DNA from: Symbiodinium natans
Lineage: Eukaryota; Sar; Dinophyceae; Suessiales; Symbiodiniaceae
Reading direction: 5' to 3'
Assembly (NCBI GenBank): GCA_905221605.1
Contig: CAJNDS010000224.1
Span: forward strand, 124,001-188,000
Length of the DNA stretch: 64,000 nt
Below are positions 51,601-60,044 of the stretch, one piece after another. The first letter of the stretch is position 1. Each line of letters begins with the position of its first letter. The position numbers and the translations under genes are program-made. The notes below the pieces were generated by a model. That model worked only from the letters and a program-made list of their open reading frames with translations. It ran no database searches and had not been told where the DNA came from.

Positions 51601-52038
51601 ATTCTTGTGAAGAGGGCAGACACCTGTTTGATGCTATTGGTGGCGAACACATCTATAGCGGATGACAACAATGCCAAGCTGCTCCTATTTCCTTTGATTT
51701 CTGGCCTAATGCTCGCAATCAATAACTGGTACAAGCCTTATTCAAACGGCCAGGCCCAGATTTTGGACTACATTGAATTCATCCTACTGCTCACAAGGTT
51801 TGTACTCTTTAGCGGCGTTTCTGTGTTGCTCATCTTCTTCCCAAGACAAGAAGCTGTTTCCGTTGTGGGCGGACTCTTGCTTGGGATGCTTGGCGCTGCC
51901 GCATTTTACGCCGGTCTACAGACTTTGGCACAAGCATTGCGCAGTTGTTCCGCAAGTCTCAACAGCGAGCAACACCACTTGCACGGGAAAGAGGACAAAC
52001 GTAGCTTCATGTTACTTACATGGCCCTGTGCACAGTAG
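45688..52038 (+). CDS. Receptor-like gene B (3' half), duplicate of gene A
   Basis: Recognisable exons: 45688-45723, 45833 to about 46950, 47131-47236, about 47500-47630, 49310-49465 and 50941-52038. The protein has the same order as gene A: cysteine-rich ectodomain, membrane bundle, basic loop, membrane bundle. Exon indels relative to A are in frame (minus 18 residues, minus 3, plus 1), which argues for selection since duplication. Against an intact gene: a 4-base shift and a 1.2 kb insertion around 47.5-48.8 kb, although these may lie in introns. No N-terminal modules are present downstream of the gap; they are either missing in the assembly or were not duplicated. Confidence 0.65.
45833..46980 (+). 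CDS. Gene B long exon: cysteine-rich segment and first membrane bundle
   Basis: It starts after CTTCTCAG with GGLCVVCDIGFYCAGSGEM. It then follows gene A closely (CQPCPPGADSELG, CGECSEGYARELRMEPC, MAWLLATILFDMVQISG) with scattered conservative changes, and ends around GKKCGIFFSE. It lacks the second REFYKPGDGD unit of gene A. At the place of the gene A TAG (34615) B has TGG and stays open to about 47022, which supports a donor upstream in both. Confidence 0.85.
47131..47236 (+). CDS. Gene B exon: basic cytosolic loop
   Basis: EKVKRAALSRSLTEAIQEAV and LHEIWEFLSK; 106 bases as in gene A, after acceptor GGCCCAG and before GTGTTTTG. It is preceded by a long C-rich tract (47034-47120). Confidence 0.7.
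47603..47666. repeat. Cluster of GTTGCCG/CGGCAAC hairpins
   Basis: CGGCAACCC and GGGTTGCCG form a perfect stem at 47613-47632. TTGCCGAATTCGGCAA at 47651-47666 is a perfect 16-base palindrome. A third half-site is at 47603. Gene A has only one such palindrome (TTCGGCAA..TTGCCGAA, 35162-35185). The cluster sits at the left end of the unit B insertion. Confidence 0.7.
47633..48828. mobile_element. 1.2 kb insertion specific to unit B
   Basis: Flanks GGTTGCCGA and AACCAAAGACCTT are adjacent in gene A (35180-35190). The insert holds T-rich DNA, a proline-rich ORF (48109-48519) and at 48059-48076 a GGGGCGGGCGCCA stretch somewhat like the end of element R. No terminal repeats or target duplication are clear. 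It may be a non-autonomous element or DNA lost from copy A. Confidence 0.5.
48109..48519 (+). CDS. Proline-rich ORF inside the unit B insertion
   Basis: A 136-codon frame opening with GTG encodes a low-complexity peptide (PEAAGPSSSTTPNEAQVHT, then FEPVPEVLEPVPEHVPA). The minus strand is also open here for 213 codons. No domain recognised. It might be part of an element-encoded structural protein, but this is speculation. Confidence 0.25.
   Translation: MPVTDPVVVTTSPEAAGPSSSTTPNEAQVHTQINVVASPVHKTSAHPEPAFEPVPEVLEPVPEHVPARAAAPQEPDMNQVCTHGCVRTSLCLRRRPAHNQSANPSAEGRRLWMMQTPCVHLHLRRSRTGLNQAEEI
49310..49530 (+). CDS. Gene B exon: acidic loop
   Basis: MLDAADWDIPDEVLTNGV, ISELQAVTSLDKTEGRLKV, continuing VAVRFRIRFAYIMVSVFG to a TAG at about 49530. 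Gene A has the first half but its second half is displaced by a telomeric array. Whether the second half is exon is unsure. Confidence 0.5.
49531..50935. other. Intron region of gene B
   Basis: Homologous to 36270-37540. No additional exon can be supported; matching short frames carry stops in one copy or the other. Confidence 0.5.
50941..52038 (+). CDS. Gene B last exon: C-terminal membrane bundle
   Basis: It opens in frame from CAG-TAC at 50935-50940: YFFPDPTLQTAIPCTPNC, LNAEDVALALACAGLSST, then the same helices as gene A including RRYGFFIRGLEPRYWYWD and FILLLTRFVLFSGVSVLL. It ends LHGKEDKRSFMLLTWPCAQ before TAG (52036). Differences from gene A are few and mostly conservative. Confidence 0.85.
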   Translation, partial: FFPDPTLQTAIPCTPNCISDSGHFEANAGRHRLNAEDVALALACAGLSSTQLQAAVEDASTSEAFLNKVCQDICKRAAEATVWQRTDARELDFAFFTPFPGPRTLLHQSMPVIWLTQLALWPTLVSKFLQMIRCVPMQEDGLQETKSIQRLALHPDVKCWEEDHNALATVAFTGLSLWCVGVPLLLFIQIWKLKDRQDANNYRRYGFFIRGLEPRYWYWDILVKRADTCLMLLVANTSIADDNNAKLLLFPLISGLMLAINNWYKPYSNGQAQILDYIEFILLLTRFVLFSGVSVLLIFFPRQEAVSVVGGLLLGMLGAAAFYAGLQTLAQALRSCSASLNSEQHHLHGKEDKRSFMLLTWPCAQ

Positions 52039-52089
52039 CCCGACATCTAGGATCTTTGCTGAACGGATTTGAGTCGCTTGCCACCTGCA

Positions 52090-52439
52090 TGACCACTTTA
52101 AAGGAGAACACTGTGGAGATAGAGAGAAAGAGAGACAGGGTCAGGGGGGGAGAGAAGAGGGAGGGGCAAGAACAAGGTAGGAAGAACATGCAAATTCCTC
52201 TTCTCTCTTCTTTTTTCCTCTTTCTTTTCCACAAGAAAGAAAAACTGAGATGGACTTGAGAAGGGGGAAGCTAAGAGACCCTCTCTGTCCCACAGTCTAT
52301 TATGCTTCTCTCTATGCCTCGCCCTGTCTCACTCCCTCTCTGCTTCAGCAAGTCTCCTTCTTTGTAGCTCACCCTCCTCCCCGTCTTCCAATTCTACACG
52401 ACATGTCGCCCAGAAAAGAAAAAAGAGAGAGAGAGAGAG
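52090..52439. other. Purine and pyrimidine tracts before the spliced-leader relic
   Basis: GAGAGAAAGAGAGACAGGG, then a TTCCTCTTCTC tract, then GAGAGAGAGAGAGA. A motif AACAAGGTAGGAAGAAC..AAATTCCTCTTCTC (52173-52205) recurs at 54838-54874. Confidence 0.6.
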
Positions 52440-52461
52440 ACCGTAGCCATTTTGACTCAAG
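52440..52461 (+). other. Relic dinoflagellate spliced leader (DinoSL)
   Basis: The 22 bases start A-CCGTAGCCATTTT and end CTCAAG. They match the conserved dinoflagellate trans-spliced leader except for A where the canonical has G in TTGGCTC. The leader is added to mRNA 5' ends, so its presence in genomic DNA directly ahead of other sequence marks a reverse-transcribed mRNA put back into the genome. Confidence 0.85.
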
Positions 52462-54520
52462 CTGTGAGCGGTTCGAGCCCCAGCCCCAGTGTCCGGTGGG
52501 CAAACCTACTGACAACTAAGTACCGGGAGCTCCACAGGGGCGAAACACAAGGAGTTGTAGTTGCGCGTGGGGGTCTGAACCTTCCCGCACTGGCGCCCCC
52601 ATTCGTCCCGGCCTATAAGTTTGTGGTACTGCGCGTCTTCTCCGCGCGGGTCCTTTTCTCCGCCTACGGTGACTTGGAACGTGCGGGTGACCGCTGCTGC
52701 CTGGGCGGCCGCAGCGTCTTGGGGGGCCTCGACCAGAACTACTTGTACGCCATGGATGGAGCTGGCAGAGGAGGAATGGGGGGGGGGCGGTCGCAGCCTC
52801 ACTAGCCCCTCGTCGGGTCACAAGCGCAAAGGGCCGTCGCCCATTCTCCTGGACGACGGCGCAGGTGGCCGCTCGCAAGCCGCAACAGAATTTTTCCCCA
52901 CTCCGGAGGACCCCCCTGAGCATCGCGGACGTGAAGACGGCCCTCAGGGTGGAGGTGCAGGGACTCCTGCTGACGTTGGAGGCGAAGGTGGAGTGCGAAT
53001 GGTCGTCGTCGGGAACAGTCTTGTTCTGGGACCAGGATTGCATCGGCCACCATGGCTGGCCCGCTGGCCAGGGAGACCCGCAGCACCAAATATGGCTGGC
53101 TGGACGTGCAGAAGATTGCGGCTCGCCAAGGGATGGGAGAGATGGAGGGCCTTTGGGGGACCTCGAATCCCAGCTCCGCTGAGGGGCCAACAGGAGTTTC
53201 ACCGCCTCAGTACGTGGCTCTGAAGGCGACCTTGTCGACTACCTCATGGCCACTTCCGACCATTGGACAAGCGCATTCCGGGCTTGGGGGAGGAGTTCTG
53301 TCACGCCCTCGCCGTGCAAGACCATTTCCTCCTCCAAGCTTGGGCGCCGGCTGACTGGCACAGTACAGGCGTACTACTCCGACGTCAAGATCCTCAAAAC
53401 AAACACGCTTCAACGCAGCCAGCGGCGCAAAGAACAGAACAGGTAGCATCACGAAACAGCCAGACCGAGGCACTACGATGGCCTGGGTCCAGTGACCGGA
53501 GAACCACACAAACAACCCCAGCAGCAAGAGAGCGATCAGCCAAGCTGAGACCCGAGCACCAACGCCACGAACAGCGTCGTCGAGGGGGGCCGACGAGGAG
53601 GACGGCCACGACCTGGACCTGGAAGAGCAGACAGTCGAAGAAGAACAAGCAGAGGAGGTCGAGCTACAAGCGGAATGGGAGCAAGACCGTGCCTTACATG
53701 AAGAGTGGATTCAGCGGACCATTGACGACTACCTCGTGCGTTCAGGGGACACACCTGCGGCGAACACCCAAGAGACCTCGGAAAGACACTACGCCGTCGA
53801 CAAGGCAGCCTACGTCAATGCAGTCACCATGGCCCTCAACAGGTGTTCCGTGGGGGCCATGCGGGAGCGGGGAATCGCCGAGGTCCTGACCCACGTCCTC
53901 AAGCAAATGGAGGACGACATTGACCAGCAGACGCAGAGTCATGGTGAGGTGGACACGCTCAACGTCTTTTGAGGAGACTGCGACGGTGGGCCAAATCTGG
54001 CACGACTATCTCGGGGGGGGGGCCCGTCAACAATGGAGGTTCTGCTGGCCCTCTTTGGCCGGAACAAAGAGGGGCCGCTGGCCTCACAACCCACTCGGTC
54101 AAGGGAGCACGCAGATCCTGTGGGCCTACTCGGGAGGCGCAGCATTTGGACGGCGCCCAAGGGGGGGCCGCCGCCTACACAACCACGTAGAAGACACAAA
54201 CACGTAGAAAAGAGAGGCCATGGCCCGTGTCCTTGCTGCGGCCGTGACACCGTTCTCTGCAGGCGGGGGACCCTTTCAACTTTGCGCGGTTCGTCGAGGA
54301 GGTCAGCGAGTGGTGACGGCTGGAGGCTTTGCGCTCTGCTCCAAGTGGCTCTGATTCTATGCAGGGGGGGCCACGAACGTCGGCGCATGCAGCAGGATCT
54401 CAGTTTGAGAAGGGGGGGCCGCCTCCGACCTCCGCGGCGCAGGGAGAGAGACAGCTCGAAGAAGCAGGAGACACAGAGGAGGAGGAAGCTGACAAGGGGA
54501 CCTTGAGAAGTAACACAACT
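52462..54520 (+). pseudogene. Retroposed GC-rich unit behind the spliced leader
   Basis: About 2 kb of GC-rich DNA with overlapping frames that shift repeatedly: 52865-53182 (SPLRRTPLSIADVKTALRVE), 53263-53350 (GLGEEFCHALAVQDHF), and 53496-53972. Peptides in successive frames look like one ancient protein broken by frameshifts. No reverse transcriptase or other domain is recognised. Likely a decayed processed copy of a multi-copy gene or element transcript. Confidence 0.5.
53496..53972 (+). CDS. Acidic glutamate-rich ORF of the retroposed unit
   Basis: The open frame includes EEDGHDLDLEEQTVEEEQAE, LQAEWEQDRALHEEWIQRT, AYVNAVTMALNRCSVGAM and VLTHVLKQMEDDIDQQ, ending TGA at 53970-53972. Composition suggests a helical acidic protein. 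It has no start codon after a clean upstream region and follows frameshifts, so it is probably the C-terminal remnant of the retroposed protein. Confidence 0.4.
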   Translation, partial: PENHTNNPSSKRAISQAETRAPTPRTASSRGADEEDGHDLDLEEQTVEEEQAEEVELQAEWEQDRALHEEWIQRTIDDYLVRSGDTPAANTQETSERHYAVDKAAYVNAVTMALNRCSVGAMRERGIAEVLTHVLKQMEDDIDQQTQSHGEVDTLNVF

Positions 54521-54700
54521 TGAGCCTGGATGGGGGAGCAGTGGAAGTGAAGGGGCCACATGTTCCTCTGAGAGCGACCTAGTCCCGCGTAGTCTCCAAC
54601 AACCCATGGAGGCCTTCAAAGCACGGCAACCCACCTTTCACAGCAAGACAGAGCGGCGGGCCAGCACGGCCGGGGCTTCCCTTCGGGGGGCCCTCTTCGC
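54521..54700. other. Spacer
   Basis: No gene or repeat recognised. Confidence 0.3.
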
Positions 54701-54703
54701 TGG

Positions 54704-54705
<2 letters not shown>

Positions 54706-54735
<30 letters not shown>

Positions 54736-54800
54736 AAGAAGAAGAAGAAGAAGAAGAAGAAGAAGAAGAAGAAGAAGAAGAAGAAGAAGAAGAAGAAGAG
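54706..54800. repeat. (GAA)n microsatellite
   Basis: About 31 GAA units, then GAGAGAGAG. Triplet translation gives a long Ser or Leu frame on the minus strand, not a gene. Confidence 0.95.
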
Positions 54801-54827
54801 AGAGAGAGAACGAGCGAGCGAACCGGA

Positions 54828-54930
54828 AGAAGAAATGAACGAGGTAGGAGGACGTGTAAACTCCTCTTCTCACTTACCTTTTTGCCTTTCTCTTTTGCAG
54901 CGCAAAGAAATAGAAACGAAAGGAAGGCCA
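54828..54930. repeat. Second copy of the purine/pyrimidine motif
   Basis: AACGAGGTAGGAGGAC..AAACTCCTCTTCTC matches 52173-52205 and is again followed by a T/C-rich run. The two copies bracket the spliced-leader unit in direct orientation. Confidence 0.5.
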
Positions 54931-55039
54931 CAGTGGAAAAAGGGCGCGCCTTTCCTTCAAGGTTTCCACAACATCGGAGTCTCTGGTGTCGGTGTCCTTT
55001 TTAAGGTGGGTTTCGCTACAGAAAAGGAAGAAGAAAAGT

Positions 55040-55925
55040 AAGGCCTGGGCATTCAAACCTTAACCCTAAACCCTTAGTGCTGAAGGTCTAAATGTCCCGA
55101 CCTTAGTCTTTAAATGCACATAAACTGTCAGAATTTAAGCCTCAAGTTTAGGCATCTAAACCTTGAAACCCTTTAGGGGTTAAAAGCCTTAGGGCTTTTC
55201 GGGGATTATCTCTAATACCCTCTATAGGGTTTAACCCTATAGTAAAGGTTTAGGGTTTAAGGTTTAGGCATTTAAACTTAAGCCGGCAATTAAACCCAAA
55301 CCCTTAACCTATGGGCGGGTTAAGGTTTACAGATTCCGGGTTGAAGAACTGGGCATTTAAACCTAAGCCAAAGAGTTTAAGCCGCAAGGGTTTAAGGTTT
55401 GGGCATTCAAACCTTAACCCTAAACCCTTAGGGCTCTAAAGGTTGAAAGGTTTTTAACCTTGTGCTGAAGGTATAAATGTCCAGACCTTAGGTTTTAAAT
55501 GCACATAAAGTGTCAGAAGTTAAGCCTCAAGTGTAGGCATCTAAACCTTTAAACCCTTTATGGGTTAAAAGCCTTAAGGCTTTTCGGGGATGATCTCTAT
55601 AGGGTCTAAGCTTTAGGCATTACCCTAAGCCCTTTATAGGGTCAGAACCCTAAAACCCTTTAGGGCTCTAAAAGATTGGAAGGCTGTAACCCTATAGGTG
55701 CTGAAGGCATAACTGTCCAGACCTAGGTCTAAGTGCATGTAAAGTATTAGAATTTAAGCCTCAGGTTAGGCAGTTCAAGCTTCTCTAAAAGCCTGACGGG
55801 GTTAGCCCTTTTTGGTTTAAGCCCTATCGGGTGTAAGGTTTAGGCATTAACCTTTTGGAGGAGAACAGTCTAAACCTATAGGGCTTGGGGCTTAAATCCC
55901 TAACCTTAAATCCCCTAGAGTTATG
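55040..55925. repeat. Degenerate telomere-like sequence
   Basis: Dense AACCCTAAACCC, TTTAGGGTTTAA, CCTTAGGG, AGGCATTTAAACC fragments in both orientations, none longer than two perfect units. A roughly 330-base segment (55045-55230) recurs at 55405-55600 and again more diverged at 55680-55800 (TGCTGAAGG..AAATGTCC..GACCTTAG). Confidence 0.8.
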
Positions 55926-56200
55926 CTTATAGTATGTAGGGCTCGCCTCCTGTAAAATGTACAGAAAAAGTATAAGAAGTACCCACATCATGTACGTTTA
56001 TAGGGTATACGCATTGTATATTCAAGTACAGAAAATGGGGACGCGAGAATACTGTGAGCAAATATCCTTTTACCCGCACATATGACATCACAACCTTCCA
56101 AACATACGTGCAAAAGGTAGTAGAGGCGGGGGGTATCACATATTTATGTCTACAATGGAAAGTAACAAAACGGTGGAAACAGGGGGAGGGGTAGCATACA

Positions 56201-56258
56201 TATATATATATATGTATATTATATATATATGTATATATATATATATTTTTTTTTTTTG
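56201..56258. repeat. (TA)n microsatellite and T-run
   Basis: TATATATA with TGTATATT interruptions and then 11 T. Confidence 0.9.
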
Positions 56259-56439
56259 GTTCAGGGTTTAAGGCTCACTATTGCTTGTTTTTGCTACAAG
56301 CTGTTTGCTATGCGGTTTTTTTGTAGTGACATTGTGCTGCTTTATAGTGTTTCTTTTGTTTTTCTGCGACAAAAGCCGCAGCATTCCATCGAGCTTGTCG
56401 TTCAAAACTGCGTTCAGACTTTTGGCTCCTGACCGTGTT

Positions 56440-56830
56440 GTCATGCTGTTGTCTGTGGGAGAGACAAAAACTCCTACATCGTAAGTGTTGAGAGTCATTA
56501 TAATGTTGTGTTTTCTTGTCGTGTTTTGGATTCGTGTTTGCATTGCGGGAGCCGTAAAATCCCTACGCCGTAAGTGTTGAGAATCGTTACAGTGTTTTGT
56601 TTGTTTGTCATACTGCTTTGCATGCATTATGCAGGTTGCCAATGAGTTATTGTTCTTTTTAGATTTTCTTTGCCCTGCGTGAGCGGCAAAAATCCCGACG
56701 CCGGAAGTGTTGGGAGCCATCACAATGTTTTGTTTTTTGTCATCATGCTTTTTTTTGCACGCATTTGCCAATGAATTCCTGTCGTCTTGAATTTGTCCTT
56801 GCTCTGCGCTAGCGGCAGAGAAAAACTCTC
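56440..56830. repeat. Degenerate tandem repeat of about 120 bp
   Basis: Three units share GTAAGTGTTGAGA or GGAAGTGTTGGGA, CA.TGTTTTGT, CATGC and TTGC(C/A)AATGA blocks, with starts near 56480, 56570 and 56705. No conserved frame. Confidence 0.6.
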
Positions 56831-57029
56831 ACGCCTCGTGACAACAGAAGTCATACGGTTGTCAAGAATGTCGGTATAGGGATCTTTGCTACCCACAATA
56901 CAAACACGAACTCAAGTGAAAGTCAAAAGTTGGAAATGCATGCAACTACAACAAGTTAAAAAAACAAGCGTGAAAGTATCAGCCACTTCGTCGTGTTACT
57001 CCAGATGAGTCTCCAAAGGTTGATGGGCT

Positions 57030-57085
57030 TAGAGTTTAGGGTTTAGCATTTAAGGTTTAGGGTCTTGAACCCTTAAGCCCTTTCA
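57030..57085. repeat. Short telomere-like tract
   Basis: TTTAGGGTTTAGCATTTAAGG and GAACCCTTAAGCCC, degenerate. Confidence 0.7.
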
Positions 57086-57267
57086 AGTGCCAAATCCACA
57101 CACAAAGTAATCCTTTAATCCTGCTTTTGGAATTTCTCCTTGGAGGCTTCCCGGGTTTAAGGGGCCAGGGCAACTTGGAACACCACGATTCGAACGTGGA
57201 AAGCGAAAGATACCCTACAAGCCCACGTATGCCTTCAGGCCCTAGTTTAGAAGTCCTGTCTCAGGAA

Positions 57268-57330
57268 CCCCCCCAATGTATGTATGTGTGTATGTATGTT
57301 TGCCTGTATGTATGAAGGTATGTATGTAGT
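57268..57330. repeat. (TATG)n microsatellite
   Basis: TATGTATGTGTGTATGTATG-type repeats. The homology to unit A resumes only at about 57594. Confidence 0.85.
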
Positions 57331-58019
57331 TTTTATTTAATCAGCTACAACAAGGTTGTGCTCAAAGTTGCCATTTCGTCGAAAGAGCAATGTAGCCCTT
57401 GTCAGCTAAGATCCGATGTGTTCTTCTTTTGTGTTGTCGTACTTCCTTTTCTTCAGCAAAAACTACATAGAAACACTCACGTATACTCACGTTTATGATT
57501 GATTTAACAATGATGACACGATGCAAGTGTCTGCAACTGCACGAAGCTGCAGTACTGTACAGCGTTTGCCATTTGTAGGTTTTTTTAACCATGTCGCGTT
57601 CAATCTAATCTGAATCCAACTTCATGCGCGTTCAGCCGTGTCTTTTCTGATTGTTGGGGATGCCGGTCCAGGCTTTTGTCCTTGTATTTGCTTGGTTGGA
57701 AAGCCACGGATTGTTGTGATTGAGCAGGAGTTTGCGTGGCGAAGCACATCGACGTGGACAATGAGCGCGGCTAAAGCTGTCAGTGCCTTAATTTTGGCAA
57801 CAAGTATCAGCTTGGATCATTTGCAATCTTTTGCTATGTTTGTATTGTAGTTAGAAGTGCGGGTACTTGGCGAAAACATTTCGAAAACTCTATGCTCTGG
57901 TTGAGCGGACAGCTCCAGGCCGCAGCAACGTTAATTATATAGATTCTGGTGTTCTGCCGCAAGATTTTCCTACCGAACTGCCTGCACATACTTCTTTAGC
58001 CTGTGCCTGCGAAACCAAG

Positions 58020-58237
58020 GTGTCGTCCAGAAGCTGATGCGATTTGCTTTAGATTCGCTTCTCCCTTTAGTTCAGCCTCGAGAACGCCTCGTGTTATCAT
58101 GGTCATTGCGAGATGCAAGACCAACCTTCGAAGTCGTTCCCGCCAGCCACCAACCCTCTTCCTTTATCAGTTGCTTACCTGCAAAAAGCACTGGGGTTGG
58201 AGTTTTTCGAGACTCGGTGCCCTGCATCAAGGCTTAA
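58020..58237 (+). CDS. Tail exon, second copy: VVQKLMRFALDSLLP
   Basis: After AACCAAG the frame reads VVQKLMRFALDSLLPLVQPR, LSWSLRDARPTFEVVP and ISCLPAKSTGV, ending SVPCIKA. It aligns gap-free to 39789-40020. Its position after gene B suggests it is the tail of that unit. Confidence 0.45.
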
Positions 58238-58540
58238 AGAATAAAAGCCACAGCGTGCAAGACGTCATGTCGTGGGGAGCAGTGGAATTCTGATTTTGTG
58301 CACTGTCACATTCAGGTCGATCCTTGACCAGTTTGTCAGTGCATTTATTCCGGCTTGACCTCATCACACAGCAAGACTCCATCTGGGCTGATTATTCAGC
58401 ATTTATTAACATTTGGGAGCACCAGTTTCTTTGTAGCATTTTGCAACCCGATTTTGTTTCTGCCATATCACAGTGCCCAATAGTTCTACATGTCAAATAC
58501 TTCCAAAGTTAGAGCGACCAAGGCATGGACGGAAGGATAT

Positions 58541-58620
58541 TTTGACTTTGAACGTCCTGTGCGCACTTGCCGCTTCCAGCCGGGACCTTCCAACCGCCAT
58601 CCTGAACTCCCAGCTAGGTG
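58541..58620 (+). CDS. Tail exon, second copy: LCALAASS motif
   Basis: ILTLNVLCALAASSRDLPT and AILNSQLG, identical to the unit A copy over this stretch, directly followed by a long G-tract. Confidence 0.45.
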
Positions 58621-58732
58621 TGGGCGTGGGGGGTGGGGGGTGGGGGGGGGGGGGGGGGTGGGGGGTGGGGGGGGGGTGGGGGGGGGTGGGTTGGGGGGGG
58701 GGGTTGGGGGGGGTTGGGGGGGGGAGCTGGGG
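58619..58732. repeat. G-rich tract (GGGGGGT)n, unit B only
   Basis: About 110 bases of G-runs broken by single T. In unit A the same site has only GTGGGGGCGGGAGGGAGG (40442). It has many G-quadruplex possibilities on the + strand. Confidence 0.9.
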
Positions 58733-58759
58733 GTGATCCAAAGTTCATGGGGTTATGGG

Positions 58760-59590
58760 TTTAGGGTCTTTAGGATTGGGCTTTAGGATTGGGCTTTTGA
58801 TTTTAGGGTGGCTGATGGTCCTGCCTGCCACGACCACTGCTTCCAATACCACTGCCAACTCTACAAGTAATTCCCTGAGAATACTGCCAGAACTATCCGT
58901 CATGTCCCTGCTGCCCTATTCGTCTCAGACAACGATTTGTTGGTAGCCGGTTCAAGGAAACTCAGTGTACGGGAGGGCCCATGCCGCTGCCGGGACCGTC
59001 TTCCTTGTCTTGCGGATTGCGCTTGCAGTGCAGTTGTTTTGCCCTAGAGCAGTGAAGGTATGATCAACCTCGCAGTCTTTCCACAAGTCAGAGCAGCTTA
59101 CGTCCGGACGCAGATCTGCAGATACCCAGACACTCAATCCTGCACCCCTTGAAGGAAGGGCTTCCTGATTCCTTTGCCACCTCCCGTGTCGAACCTTCCG
59201 TTCCCTTACGTTTACCCTTCTTACATGTTCCTTACTGGCCTTGTAGATTGTAGCCTTTGCTCCATTCAGCTTCACTCGAAGCCTGATACTTTCCAACCAC
59301 CCTGGCTGCATCATCTGCCGCGATCCTCTTTGGCCAAACTTGGTCGGAGTGAGAGTTTCTTTTCTTTCTGCTACTTGAAGAACGCAACCCTTTGCTTTGT
59401 TGCTTTGTGCCAGTTGGACTCTCCTTTGCAGTTACGCCTGGTTGACCAATGAGGAGGGCCCAGACGTCTTCATAAGGGTCAAGAAGTCGACTGTTCTGTC
59501 CTCTCTGTCTTCAGGCCAGTATTCTAGGTGACCTGCGGCTTCAGGTTTTCATTGAATCCCGCGTGCAGAATGATGGCTGGCCAGCCTTCC
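58760..59590. other. Spacer, partly shared with unit A
   Basis: Aligns with 40510-40870 in part. A plus frame 59174-59452 and a minus frame 58952-59314 have no recognisable content. Confidence 0.4.
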
Positions 59591-59680
59591 CAGATGGTGC
59601 CATAAGAAGTTGTTCAACCCAAGTTCCTGCTTGATCAGCAACCTTGATGAAGACATCGTTGACGTCTGGATAACACTCGT
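59590..59680 (-). repeat. Dispersed family P, copy 3 (partial)
   Basis: Minus strand reads VFIKVADQAGTWVEQLLMA, continuing the peptide seen in copies 1 and 2. It extends the family P coding sequence on its downstream side. Confidence 0.45.
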
Positions 59681-59885
59681 CTTTTCATGAGTCTTACCGC
59701 TGGAGCTGGAACTACCCTCGCGTCCCAGAAGTCGTGTTCTCTTCTCTCTTCACCGTTTTAATATACAGTAATTTAATGGTAAACTGGTGCGCGCATTAAA
59801 TCATTATTAAAACCGCGTGAACGAAGAGAACCCCAAGAACCTGATGAATAAAGTGAGCACATGGGCGAATTATACCAAAGGCCCG

Positions 59886-60044
59886 TCATAATAAACTAAG
59901 GTTTTTATACGGGCTTTTAGTATTCTTAATTCGGAGATTTACGCCAAGCTGGCAATCGTAGTTCACACGAGATCGAGCGGCCCAGTGATGTAAGTACTCG
60001 TCCTCATCGTCCTTTGTGAACTCGTCGTCATTTGAACTTGCCAT
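59886..60044 (-). CDS. 52-aa acidic ORF, minus strand
   Basis: ATG at 60044 opens MASSNDDEFTKDDEDEY, then HHWAARSRVNYDCQLGV, and ends at TGA 59886-59888. The first 40 codons have a counterpart in unit A (41510-41630) that is broken by a G/C-run. It may be a first exon of a minus-strand gene. No family recognised. Confidence 0.35.
   Translation of the reverse strand: MASSNDDEFTKDDEDEYLHHWAARSRVNYDCQLGVNLRIKNTKSPYKNLSLL

Noticed and set aside
52462-54520. Possible LINE or retrovirus-like element
   Set aside because: No reverse transcriptase, integrase or endonuclease motif (such as Y-x-D-D) is visible in any frame; only a retroposed-mRNA reading is supported.
54616-54931. Leucine- or serine-run ORFs on the minus strand
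   Set aside because: Products of the GAA microsatellite.
57183-57200. tRNA T-arm-like stem CCACG-TTCGAAT-CGTGG on the minus strand
   Set aside because: The 3' flank TGTTCCA has no complementary 5' acceptor strand at the right distance and no anticodon arm can be folded, so a tRNA gene is not supported.
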